Shown piece after piece: positions 42,483 through 50,786 of a stretch of 64,000 nucleotides of DNA. Source of the stretch: Streptomyces sp. NRRL F-5123 (lineage in GTDB: Bacteria > Actinomycetota > Actinomycetes > Streptomycetales > Streptomycetaceae). The position numbers and the translations under genes are program-made. Location of the stretch: assembly GCF_000721495.1 (NCBI RefSeq), contig NZ_JOHY01000009.1, forward strand, positions 1-64,000. Reading direction: 5' to 3'. The notes beneath the pieces were generated by a model. The model was not told the origin of the DNA. It searched no databases and was given only the letters and a program-made list of their open reading frames with translations. The stretch's first letter is position 1, and each line of letters starts with the position of its first letter.

Positions 42483-43348
42483 CGCATGTGGCGGCCGGGC
42501 GGGCGGCGCGGGACGGGTGGGATGTGTGCGTCGGGCCGGAGGACGCCGGGTGGGCGTACTGCGGGCTGCGGGTGCTGAGCCTGGCGGCGGGCGGGCGGCG
42601 GGAGTTCGCGACGGGGGGCAGCGAGTGGGTGCTGCTGCCGCTGGCCGGGGCCTGCGAGGTGCGGGTCGACGGGCGGGAGTTCGCGCTGCGCGGCCGGACG
42701 GGCGTCTTCGCGGGCGTCAGCGACTTCGCCTACCTGCCGCGGGACGCCGACGCGGTGGTCACCTCCGCCGGGGGCGGCCGCTTCGCCCTCGCCGGGGCAC
42801 GCTGCGAGCGGCGGCTCCCCGCCCGCTACGGCCCGGCGTCGGGGGTGCCCGTGGAGCTGCGCGGGGCGGGCAGCGCGAGCCGCCAGGTCAACAACTTCGC
42901 CGCGGCGGACGTCTTCGACTGCGACCGGCTGATCGCGGTGGAGGTGCTGACGCCCGGCGGCAACTGGTCGTCCTACCCGCCGCACAAGCACGACGAAGCG
43001 GGCCCGCACGAATCGCGGCTGGAGGAGATCTACTACTACGAGCTGGCCGGCGGCCCCGCCGCGATCGGCTACCAGCGCGTCTACCCCTCGCCGCGAGGCG
43101 GCACCGACCTGCTGGCCGAGGTCCGTTCGGGCGACGCGGTGCTCATCCCCGACGGCTGGCACGGCCCGAGCATGGCCGTACCCGGCTACGACATGTACTA
43201 CCTCAACGTGATGGCGGGCCCGGACCCCGAGCGGGCCTGGCTCATCAGCGACGACCCGGCGCACGCGTGGGTGCGCGACACCTGGCCCGCCCGTCGCACC
43301 GACCCGCGCCTGCCGCTGTACGGCACCCCGGAGGACGACGACGTATGA
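42479..43348 (+). CDS. iolB: 5-deoxy-glucuronate isomerase
   Basis: A 289-residue bicupin. The second cupin shows the metal set in SSYPPHKHDEAGPHESRLEEIYYYEL and VLIPDGWHGPSMAVPGYDMYYLNVMAG, diagnostic for IolB. It isomerises 5-deoxy-glucuronate to 2-deoxy-5-keto-gluconate, the substrate of IolC. GTG 42479 overlaps the iolC stop by 4 bases and the stop overlaps iolD (ATGA). Confidence 0.93.
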   Translation: MTHVAAGRAARDGWDVCVGPEDAGWAYCGLRVLSLAAGGRREFATGGSEWVLLPLAGACEVRVDGREFALRGRTGVFAGVSDFAYLPRDADAVVTSAGGGRFALAGARCERRLPARYGPASGVPVELRGAGSASRQVNNFAAADVFDCDRLIAVEVLTPGGNWSSYPPHKHDEAGPHESRLEEIYYYELAGGPAAIGYQRVYPSPRGGTDLLAEVRSGDAVLIPDGWHGPSMAVPGYDMYYLNVMAGPDPERAWLISDDPAHAWVRDTWPARRTDPRLPLYGTPEDDDV

Positions 43349-45192
43349 GGCTCACGGTCGCGCAGGCACTTGTCCGCTTCCTGGCGGCGCAGTACACCGA
43401 ACGGGACGGCGTACGGCACCGCACCGTCGCCGGGATGTGGGGCATCTTCGGGCACGGCAACGTCGCCGGGATCGGGCAGGCGCTGCGCGAGGCCGGGCCG
43501 GACGTCATGCCCTTCCACCAGGGCCGCAACGAACAGGCGATGGTGCACGCGGCGGTCGGCCACGCCCGTACGACGCACCGGCTCTCCGCCATGGCCTGCA
43601 CCACCTCGATCGGCCCGGGCGCCACCAACCTGGTCACCGGCGCGGCGCTCGCCACCGTCAACCGGCTGCCGGTACTGCTGCTGCCCGGCGACGTCTTCGC
43701 GACCCGGCCCGCCGACCCGGTGCTGCAGCAGCTCGAAGTGCCGTGGGCGCAGGACGTGTCCGTCAACGACACGCTGCGGCCCGTCTCCCGGCACTTCGAC
43801 CGGATCTGGCGGCCGGAGATGCTGCCCGCCGCCCTCCTCCAGGCGATGCGCGTGCTGACCGATCCGGCCGAGACCGGCGCGGTGACGCTCGCCCTGCCGC
43901 AGGACGTCCAGGCCGAGGCGTACGACTGGCCGGAGGCGCTCTTCCGGACGCGCGTCTGGCACGTGCGGCGGCCGGTGCCGGACGCGGACGCGCTCGCCGA
44001 GGCGGCGGCGCTGCTGCGGGCCGCCCGGCGGCCGCTGGTCGTCGCGGGCGGCGGCGTACGGCACGCCCAAGCGGCGCCGCAGCTCGCGGAATTCGCCGCC
44101 GCCACCGGCATCCCGGTCGCCGAGACACAGGCCGGCAAGGGGTCGCTGCGCTGGGACCACCCGCAGGCACTGGGCGCGGTCGGCCACACGGGCACGGCCC
44201 CCGCGAACGCGGCCGCCCGCGCGGCAGACGTCGTCCTCGGCGTCGGCACCCGCTGGACGGACTTCACCACCGCCTCCGGCTCGCTCTTCGCGCCGGAGGC
44301 ACACTTCGTGAACCTCAACGTCGCCTCCCTCGACGGCCACAAGATGGCGGGCCTCGCCCTCACCGGCGACGCCCGCGCCGGACTCGCCGCGCTCGCGGAC
44401 GAGTTGGCGGGCCACCGCGCCCCCGCGCACGACCACGGCCTGGCGGACTGGCGGGCCCGCACCGACGCGGTCCTCGGCCTCGGCGGCACGCAATGGCCGC
44501 CCTCGCAGGGCGAGCTGATCGGTGCCCTCGGCGCGGTGCTCCACGAACGGGACGTGCTGGTCAACGCGGCCGGCTCGCTGCCCGGCGACCTCCACAAGCT
44601 GTGGCGGGCCACCGACCCCGACCAATACCACGTCGAGTACGGCTACTCCTGCATGGGCTACGAGATCCCCGCCGCGATCGGCGTCCGGCTCGCCGCCCCC
44701 GACCGGGAGGTCTTCGCACTCGTCGGCGACGGCACGTACCTGATGCTGCCCACGGAGATCGTCACCGCCGTGCAGGAGGGCATCCCCGTCAACCTGGTCA
44801 TCGTCCAGAACCACGGCTACGCCTCGATCGGCGGGCTGTCCGCGCAGGTCGGCGCGGAGGGGTTCGGTACGGCGTACCGCTTCCCCGGCGCGGGCGGGGA
44901 CTTCACGGGGGCCCCGCTCCCCGTCGACCTCGCGGCGAACGCGGCGAGCCTCGGCCTGGAGGTCTTCACGCCGGGCTCGGCGCACGAGCTGCGCGAAGCG
45001 CTTGCCGCCGCCCGTGCTTCCCGCCGGGCGACCGCGGTGTACGTCGAGACCGACCCCGCCCGCCCCACCCTCCCGCCGGACGCCTGGTGGGACGTCCCCG
45101 TCGCAGAGGTCTCCGCCCTCGCCGCCACGCACTCGGCCTACGCCGCGTACGCGGCCCGAGCCCGCGCAGCGGGACCCCGCCCCCGCCTCTGA
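43345..45192 (+). CDS. iolD: 3D-(3,5/4)-trihydroxycyclohexane-1,2-dione hydrolase
   Basis: A 615-residue thiamine-diphosphate enzyme related to acetolactate synthase. E63 in RNEQAMVHAAVGHA is the cofactor-activating Glu; the TPP/Mg motif begins LVGDGTYLMLPTEIVTAVQEG and continues VQNHGYASIGGLS. The N-terminal FGHGNVAGIGQAL and YGYSCMGYEIPAAIGVRLA are IolD hallmarks. It hydrolytically opens the ring to 5-deoxy-glucuronate. It is the last gene of the operon; a large nested hairpin lies ~200 bases downstream. Confidence 0.93.
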   Translation: MRLTVAQALVRFLAAQYTERDGVRHRTVAGMWGIFGHGNVAGIGQALREAGPDVMPFHQGRNEQAMVHAAVGHARTTHRLSAMACTTSIGPGATNLVTGAALATVNRLPVLLLPGDVFATRPADPVLQQLEVPWAQDVSVNDTLRPVSRHFDRIWRPEMLPAALLQAMRVLTDPAETGAVTLALPQDVQAEAYDWPEALFRTRVWHVRRPVPDADALAEAAALLRAARRPLVVAGGGVRHAQAAPQLAEFAAATGIPVAETQAGKGSLRWDHPQALGAVGHTGTAPANAAARAADVVLGVGTRWTDFTTASGSLFAPEAHFVNLNVASLDGHKMAGLALTGDARAGLAALADELAGHRAPAHDHGLADWRARTDAVLGLGGTQWPPSQGELIGALGAVLHERDVLVNAAGSLPGDLHKLWRATDPDQYHVEYGYSCMGYEIPAAIGVRLAAPDREVFALVGDGTYLMLPTEIVTAVQEGIPVNLVIVQNHGYASIGGLSAQVGAEGFGTAYRFPGAGGDFTGAPLPVDLAANAASLGLEVFTPGSAHELREALAAARASRRATAVYVETDPARPTLPPDAWWDVPVAEVSALAATHSAYAAYAARARAAGPRPRL

Positions 45193-45387
45193 CCCGCCCA
45201 CGCCGTCGGCTCGGGTGCCCGTGCCTGGCGGCGCGGGGTGTTTCCCACCCCCACCACCCGTGCAGGTAGTAGCGACAGCTTCTGTCCACCTGTGGGGACG
45301 ACTCGCCATCGGGGGCGAACCGCAGCCCCTCGCACACTCACCCCCACCGGCAGGCAGCCGCCAACGCAACCTCGGGAGGGGGACGAT

Positions 45388-45473
45388 CCGGGGGTGCCCC
45401 CGCAGGAATGCGCACCGACTCCCCGCCACGCTCGGGGAGAGGCCGGACGCGCATTCCGAGGAGGTACCCCCGG
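45388..45473. repeat. 86-bp nested palindrome in the 45193-45639 gap, possible terminator
   Basis: Three concentric inverted repeats: CCGGGGGTGCC (45388-45398) with GGTACCCCCGG (45463-45473, one mismatch); GGAATGCGC (45405-45413) with GCGCATTCC (45449-45457, perfect); CTCCCCG (45419-45425) with CGGGGAG (45433-45439, perfect). It lies between the convergent iolD and glycosidase-like genes. I see nothing else supportable in this 447-base gap. Confidence 0.7.
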
Positions 45474-45639
45474 AGTGGCCCCCGACCCCACCCACCGAAG
45501 CAGAAGCGCGATGCCCCGCCGGGCAACTCGGGGGCGCGAGGCCGCACGTGATGTGCGGCCGGCGCCGCCCGGGCGCGATCAGCCCCCCACCGGCACAAGG
45601 CCCCGCGACGGCGGGAAGGGGCAGGGCGAGGGGATCCCC

Positions 45640-47082
45640 TCAGCGCGGCGTCAGCCGCAAGAGCGCGGCCCCGCCCGGCGCAAGCGCGAGGGAGACCGCC
45701 GAGCCCTCGACCGCGGCGTAGGCCGCAGGCACGGGGTCGAAGCGGGCCACCGCATACCCGGGCCCCACGACGAGACGCGCCGCAGCGGACCGCGTGAAGG
45801 AGCGGTTCGCGACGAGCGCCCAGCGGGCCTCCGCGTCGCCCGGCGACGGCGCCGCGAAGACCCCGAGCACGACGGGGTCACCGTCGACGGAGGCGAACCG
45901 CGCGTCCGGCGCGAAAGCCGTCGCCCCGGCCGGCAGCGGCACATCGTTCGCATGGACGACGGACTCCGAGACGAGCGGCAGGAGTTCGCGGCCCACCGGC
46001 CGCAGCCACCCCGTGTTGAGCTGCTTCGCGGCAGCGTGGAGCGGCGTGCGCTCACCCCCCACGGTCACGAGGCCCTGCGCGGTCACGAAGCCGTCCCCGC
46101 GGCTGGGGTCGGGGGTCCAGTACGTGAAGTACTGGATCCCCTTCGCCCCGTAGGCGAGGCTCGTGTTGACCTGCCACGCCAGCTCCGCGGCGGTCGGCAG
46201 CCGGTGCCCGGCGTACTCCAGGGACTGGATGAAGATCCACGTGGGGATGCCCGCCCGCAGCCCCGCCGCGCGCACGAGCGCCCAGTTCTGGTGGTAGCCG
46301 GGATCCTCCGCGCCGCCCGCGAGCATCGGGTAGCGGTCGAAGGACAGCAGGGAGGGCGCGATCGTGTCGAGCGCCTCCTGGAGGTAGCGGGTGTAGGTGG
46401 GGACGTCCATGCCGGGCGTGCCCCACGGCCCGTAGGGCTGGCCGAGGCGGCGGAGGTTGAGGTACGGCAGGCTGCCGGGGGCGAGCGCGCGGGCGGTGGC
46501 CGTGAGGGAGCCGAGGGTGCCGAAGCGGTTGGCGGCGGGCTCGTCGGCGAGGGCGAACCCCGCGAAGGCGGGCTCTTCCTGGTAGGCGGCGAAGAGCGCG
46601 CGCAGCGAGACCTCCGCGTCACCCGCGGTGATCTTCGGGTGGTAACCGGTGGGGTCGCCGTCGGCCCAGAAGTTGGCGGTGAGCGCCGAGAGCAGCGGGT
46701 CGCCCGCGACGAGCACCTTCAGGCCGGCCTGCCGGGCGATGTCGAGGCCGTAGCGGATGCCCGTCTGGTCCCACAGGTAGTTGCCGTTGTGCACGAAGGT
46801 GAAGCCCGCGTCGGCGATCTCCTGGTAGCGCTCGGCCGTGACGTACGTGGGCGGCGGCGGCCAGAAGGCGCCGACGGGGAAGTCGGGCCCGCCGACGAGC
46901 GGCAGGCCCGCCGTGGGCGGCACGTCCCGCCGGCGGCGCGGCGCCTGCGCGCGGGCCTCGTCGCTCGCGGCGCCCACCGCGAGCATGCCCGCCCCCGGGA
47001 GCGCCGCGGCTCCCCCGGCCGCGAGCAGCATCCGGCGTCGGCTCAGCCCCGCGCGCGGCGACGCGTTCGGCTGCTCTGCCAC
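45640..47082 (-). CDS. Secreted TIM-barrel glycoside-hydrolase-like protein (Tat substrate)
   Basis: A 480-residue exported protein. The N-terminus carries a Tat signal (GLSRRRMLLAAGGAAALPGAG). The mature part looks like a glycosidase TIM barrel: YQEIADAGFTFVHNGNYLWD, GFALADEPAANRFGTL (a likely catalytic Glu after a strand), LLSFDRYPML and YGAKGIQYFTYWTPD, followed by a beta-rich C-terminal domain (~380-480). No precise family assigned. GTG 47082 follows GGAGGG; upstream in-frame residues are Arg-rich and unlikely to be translated. Confidence 0.75.
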   Translation of the reverse strand: MAEQPNASPRAGLSRRRMLLAAGGAAALPGAGMLAVGAASDEARAQAPRRRRDVPPTAGLPLVGGPDFPVGAFWPPPPTYVTAERYQEIADAGFTFVHNGNYLWDQTGIRYGLDIARQAGLKVLVAGDPLLSALTANFWADGDPTGYHPKITAGDAEVSLRALFAAYQEEPAFAGFALADEPAANRFGTLGSLTATARALAPGSLPYLNLRRLGQPYGPWGTPGMDVPTYTRYLQEALDTIAPSLLSFDRYPMLAGGAEDPGYHQNWALVRAAGLRAGIPTWIFIQSLEYAGHRLPTAAELAWQVNTSLAYGAKGIQYFTYWTPDPSRGDGFVTAQGLVTVGGERTPLHAAAKQLNTGWLRPVGRELLPLVSESVVHANDVPLPAGATAFAPDARFASVDGDPVVLGVFAAPSPGDAEARWALVANRSFTRSAAARLVVGPGYAVARFDPVPAAYAAVEGSAVSLALAPGGAALLRLTPR

Positions 47083-47307
47083 GACACCCTCCACCTGGAC
47101 GTTCGGCGCCTTCGGGGTGAAGTGTGCCGTATGCCCCCGGGGGTTCCGGGCGAAAAGCGGGGCGCGCCACGCCGCCCGGTGGCGGCGCGGCTGCGGACCG
47201 TCCCGGCCGCGCCTTCCGGCTGGTGCTGTGGCCGGGAGGGTTTGCCGGTAGCTTGCGGCGTCCGGTGCGGTGCGTCGCAAGGCGCCGGATCGGCCTCGTA
47301 GTGGGCC

Positions 47308-47709
47308 CTACTCGGTCGATGCGGCAACGCAGCGAGGTGCCGTGTGCAGCGTGGAGCGGACGCACACGTCGGTCTGCGCGCCGGTCACGACCACGCGGCC
47401 CACACCCCGGGCGGCGAGCACCGACTCCAGTTCGGTCTCCTCGAAGGAGTCGCCGTACGCCTTCTGCACCAGCGGCTCGGATTCCCGCCGCACCAACTCC
47501 GGTACGTAGGCCCAGGCCTCGCTGCCCGCCACCAGCTCCTCGTCGTTGTGCTGCACCCACACCACCTCCGTCCCGGCGGCTCGGGCCCGTTCGACGAGGG
47601 AGGCGATGGTCGCGACCACGGCGCCGCGGTCGTGGGCGGCGCTCACCGTGCCGTTCTGCACGTCGATCACGAGCAGGGCGGTGTTGGGGCGATTCTCCAG
47701 CGTGGTCAT
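47308..47709 (-). CDS. Isochorismatase-family protein, C-terminally truncated (possible pseudogene)
   Basis: A 133-residue protein with the cysteine-hydrolase triad complete: Asp in LLVIDVQNG, Lys in VQKAYGDSF, Cys in GAQTDVCVRSTLH. The family is normally ~180 residues. Here the frame leaves the family pattern right after STLH and stops 11 codons later, losing the last strand and helices. None of the three frames downstream continues the family sequence, so a deletion or rearrangement rather than a simple frameshift is likely. The start is ATG 47709. Confidence 0.62.
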   Translation of the reverse strand: MTTLENRPNTALLVIDVQNGTVSAAHDRGAVVATIASLVERARAAGTEVVWVQHNDEELVAGSEAWAYVPELVRRESEPLVQKAYGDSFEETELESVLAARGVGRVVVTGAQTDVCVRSTLHTAPRCVAASTE

Positions 47710-47845
47710 GCTGCCTCCCGGGCGCGCGGCGTCGTCGTCGCCTCCGAGGCTAGGGGCACCCTCTGACAAACGGGCCGGCCCGGGGGCCGGGCCCGTCAGC
47801 GTCTGACGGCATCCGCCGGGACGCAGGAGGCGGGTGCCGGGAGGT

Positions 47846-48478
47846 CTAGAACCCGACGGCCTCGCGCAGCAGCAGCACGGTGCCGCGTCCTGGCAGGTAC
47901 TCGGCGTTGAGGACGAGCAGCCGGCTGACGGCACTGGGCCAGCCGTGCGCCTTCATCGTGCGGGCGGTCTCCAGCGGGAGGCAGTGTTCCTGGACGCGGC
48001 GCAGCGCGGTGTCCAGGTCGGGCACCACCTTCTGCGCGCCCACGACCCAGATCGCGCGCCCGGCGCCGCCCGCGTAGGCGGGCAGCTGGCTGCCGCTGCC
48101 GGAGGCGATCACCAGCGAGCCCCGCTCGGTGACGGCGTGGACGCTGCCCACGACGACGTCGGGGCTCGCGCCCAGCCGCCGGATCTCGTCGCGGCCGGTG
48201 GCGCGGTCCAGGGCGAGGATGCGCGGCCGTACGGCGTCGTAGCGCCCGCTGCCGTTGATGTCCTCCTCGATGCCGGACAGTCGCAGCGTCTCGCTGGCGC
48301 CGGTGAAGACGTTCGCGCCTTCCGGCAGCAGCTCGGCGACGCGGGCGCGCGCGTCGGCGGTGCCGTCGAGGATCTCCACGGTGAAGCCGTGGGCGGTCAG
48401 CGCGGCGGCCGCGCGCTCCAGGCTCGCCGCGGACGCCGGGGCGGTGAAGTCCGCGGCCGGCGTGGGGGTGGTGGTCAT
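47846..48478 (-). CDS. LUD-domain protein (LutC/YkgG-like)
   Basis: A 210-residue LUD-domain protein. Typical pieces are SLERAAAALTAHGFTVEILD, NVFTGASETLRLSGIEEDI, SPDVVVGSVHAVTERGSLVIASGSGSQLPAYAGGA, and WVVGAQKVVPDLDTALRRVQEHCLPLE. In LutC/LutB proteins this domain takes part in lactate oxidation, but single LUD proteins without lutA/lutB, as here, have no set role. ATG 48478 is divergent from the ECF41 sigma gene. A mirror-image promoter at 48580-48606 suggests it is transcribed by that sigma factor. Confidence 0.82.
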   Translation of the reverse strand: MTTTPTPAADFTAPASAASLERAAAALTAHGFTVEILDGTADARARVAELLPEGANVFTGASETLRLSGIEEDINGSGRYDAVRPRILALDRATGRDEIRRLGASPDVVVGSVHAVTERGSLVIASGSGSQLPAYAGGAGRAIWVVGAQKVVPDLDTALRRVQEHCLPLETARTMKAHGWPSAVSRLLVLNAEYLPGRGTVLLLREAVGF

Positions 48479-48579
48479 GGTGCCTCCGTGCTCGGGTTCG
48501 CTGATGGGGCGCGGGACGGTGCGCGGGACCGGCCCGGCGGGGAGCGGCCCGCCGTAGGGTGTGCGCGTCCCAGCGGTTC

Positions 48580-48646
48580 GACCGCGCAGCCGCGGGGAAT
48601 GTGAGGCGGCGCACCGGCACCTCACATTCCGGGGCGCTGTCTTGTC
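48580..48646. promoter_or_regulatory. Divergent pair of ECF41-like promoters forming an inverted repeat
   Basis: GGAATGTGAGG (48596-48606) and CCTCACATTCC (48620-48630) are perfect inverted arms. Read rightward, CCTCACA (48620-48626), 16 bases, TGTC (48643-48646). Read leftward, CCTCACA (48606-48600), 16 bases, GGTC (48583-48580). Both approximate the ECF41 promoter pattern TGTCACA-N16-CGTC as I know it. The right one drives the sigma gene, the left one the LUD gene. Confidence 0.6.
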
Positions 48647-48688
48647 GGAGGGACGAGGAGTTCCGCGAGCGAGGGGGCCGTCCGCAGC

Positions 48689-49633
48689 ATGACCACCATC
48701 ACCCGGTCCGGGTCGGGGCACGGCAGGCCCGATCCGGGCCTCGACGCGCTCATGGGCGAGCGGCCGCAACTCGTGGCCGTCGCCTACCGGCTGCTGGGCT
48801 CGGCGGCCGAGGCGGAGGACGCCGTGCAGGAGGCGTACGCCCGCTGGTACGCGATGCCGCCGCACGAGCAGGCCGCGATCGTCTCGCCCGGCGCCTGGCT
48901 CACGACGGTCGCCAGCCGGATCTGCCTCAATGTGCTGGGCTCCGCCCGGGTCCGGCGCGAGACGTACGTGGGCACGTGGCTGCCCGAGCCGCTGCCGGAC
49001 GTGGCGGAGTGGGGCGGGGGGCGGCCGGGCGCGGCCACCGCCGACCCTGCCGAGCGGGTCGCGCTGGACGAGTCTGTGGACCTGGCCTTCCTGGTCGTGC
49101 TGGAGTCGATGACGCCCGCCGAGCGGGTCGCCTTCGTCCTGCACGACGTCTTCTGCCACTCCTTCGCCGAGGTCGCCGAGATCGTCGGCCGCAGCCCGGC
49201 GGCCTGCCGCCAGCTGGCCTCCTCCGCCCGCCGCCGGGTCCGGGCGGCGCGGCCCCCGGCGCCGGCGGACGCCGGGCGGGCCCGCCTGGTGCGGGACTTC
49301 AAGCGGGCGTGGGAGGCCAAGGACATCAAGGCCCTCGTCGGCCTGCTCGACCCGCACGCCGTCGCGACCGCCGACGGCGGGGGCCGCGCCACGACCTTCC
49401 GGGAGCCCATCCGGGGCGGCGGGCAGATCGCCCGCGCCTGGGCGGAGCTGGCCCGGCGCAGGCCCCCCGCCGTGGCCTTCGCCGAACACCCGGTCAACGG
49501 CCGGCCGGGGCTGGTGGCCCGGGAGGACGGCGCCGTCGTCTCGGTGTTCGCGTTCGACGTCGCGGGCAGCCGGATCACCCGGATCTGGGTGATCCGCAAC
49601 CCGGAGAAGCTGGCTCGCTGGGCGGCGTGCTGA
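48689..49633 (+). CDS. ECF41-group RNA polymerase sigma factor with SnoaL-like C-terminal domain
   Basis: A 314-residue extracytoplasmic-function sigma factor. Region 2 is at ~28-95 (VAVAYRLLGSAAEAEDAVQEAYARWY), region 4 at ~140-195 (TPAERVAFVLHDVFCHSFAEVAEIVG), then a ~110-residue SnoaL-like domain. The three ECF41 hallmarks are present: WLPEP (97-101) in the linker, DGGGR (229-233) and NPEKL (304-308). In this group the C-terminal extension modulates activity instead of a separate anti-sigma factor. The promoter at 48620-48646 suggests autoregulation. Confidence 0.93.
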   Translation: MTTITRSGSGHGRPDPGLDALMGERPQLVAVAYRLLGSAAEAEDAVQEAYARWYAMPPHEQAAIVSPGAWLTTVASRICLNVLGSARVRRETYVGTWLPEPLPDVAEWGGGRPGAATADPAERVALDESVDLAFLVVLESMTPAERVAFVLHDVFCHSFAEVAEIVGRSPAACRQLASSARRRVRAARPPAPADAGRARLVRDFKRAWEAKDIKALVGLLDPHAVATADGGGRATTFREPIRGGGQIARAWAELARRRPPAVAFAEHPVNGRPGLVAREDGAVVSVFAFDVAGSRITRIWVIRNPEKLARWAAC

Positions 49634-49676
49634 CGGGTCCTCCGCACGGCATGCGGCGGCACGCGCGCTGCTAGTG

Positions 49677-49690
49677 TGACAGCACTGTCA
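49677..49690 (+). promoter_or_regulatory. Palindromic operator upstream of the iminopeptidase gene
   Basis: TGACAG-CA-CTGTCA has perfect 6-bp arms, 30 bases before the ATG at 49721, followed by TATTT. This is a likely repressor site (TetR-like shape); no repressor gene is adjacent. Confidence 0.5.
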
Positions 49691-49720
49691 TATTTCTCCG
49701 GCGAGGAAGGCGCGTCCCGC

Positions 49721-50695
49721 ATGCCCCAGCTCCACCCGCCCGCCGAGCCGTACGCACAGGGCATGCTCGACGTCGGCGACGGCAACCGCGTCCACTGGGA
49801 GACGTACGGCAACCCCGCCGGAAAGCCCGCGGTCGTCCTGCACGGCGGGCCCGGTTCGGGCGCGGGACCGTACTGGGCGCGGCTGTTCGACCCGGCGGCC
49901 TACCGCGTCGTCCTGCTCGACCAGCGCGGCTGCGGGCGCAGCACGCCGGACGCCGCCGACCCGGACACCTCGCTGGCCGCCAACACCACGCAGCACCTGA
50001 TCGCCGACGTCGAGCTGCTGCGCCGCCACCTGGGCGTCGACGCCTGGCTCGTGCTGGGCGGCTCCTGGGGCGCGACCCTCGCGCTCGCGTACGCCGAGAC
50101 GCACCCCGGCAGCGTCAGCGAGCTGGTGCTCTTCAGCGTCACGAACACCACCCGGCGCGAGGTGGAGTGGGTGACACGGGAGATGGGCCGGGTCTTCCCC
50201 GCTCAGTGGGCCGCCTTCCGCGACGCCCTGCCGGAGGACGAACGCGACGGGGACCTCGCCGACGCCTACGCCCGGATGCTCGCCGACCCGGATCCGGACG
50301 TACGGGACCGGGCAGCCCGCGCGTGGTGCCGGTGGGAGGACGTGCACGTCTCGACGTACGCGGGCCACCGCCCCGACCCGCGCTACGACGACCCGCGCTT
50401 CCGGATGCGCTTCGCCCGCCTCGTCACGCACTACTGGCGGCACGCCGGCTTCCTGCCGGACGGCGCCCTGCTGCGCGACGCGGGGCGGCTCGCGGGCATC
50501 CCCGGCGTCCTCGTCCACGGCCGGCTCGACATCAGCAGCCCGCCGGACGTCGCCTGGCAGCTCGCGCAGGCGTGGCCGGACGCGGAGCTGCAGCTCATCG
50601 GCGGCGAGGGCCACGGCCTGTCCGGCACGAGCACGACCGACGCCGTGCTGGCCGCGACCGACCGCTTCCGTACCGCACCCGCCCCACCGGCCTGA
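49721..50695 (+). CDS. pip: Prolyl iminopeptidase-like alpha/beta hydrolase
   Basis: A 324-residue peptidase of family S33. VVLHGGPGSGAGP is the oxyanion loop, VLLDQRGCGRSTPDAA follows as in prolyl iminopeptidases, GGSWGATLALAYAE contains the nucleophile Ser, and LVHGRLDISSPPDVAW and GEGHGLSG contain the Asp and His. It releases N-terminal proline from peptides. ATG 49721 places the operator at 49677-49690 in the promoter region; the longer frame would read through it. Monocistronic. Confidence 0.88.
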   Translation: MPQLHPPAEPYAQGMLDVGDGNRVHWETYGNPAGKPAVVLHGGPGSGAGPYWARLFDPAAYRVVLLDQRGCGRSTPDAADPDTSLAANTTQHLIADVELLRRHLGVDAWLVLGGSWGATLALAYAETHPGSVSELVLFSVTNTTRREVEWVTREMGRVFPAQWAAFRDALPEDERDGDLADAYARMLADPDPDVRDRAARAWCRWEDVHVSTYAGHRPDPRYDDPRFRMRFARLVTHYWRHAGFLPDGALLRDAGRLAGIPGVLVHGRLDISSPPDVAWQLAQAWPDAELQLIGGEGHGLSGTSTTDAVLAATDRFRTAPAPPA

Positions 50696-50786
50696 CTCAG
50701 GAAGGCCTGGTACGGTCACGCCCGACCCGGCGGGCCCGCGCGGCCCCCGGCGTACGGGGGACGACCGCGAGGGGGGTGCCGGTGCG

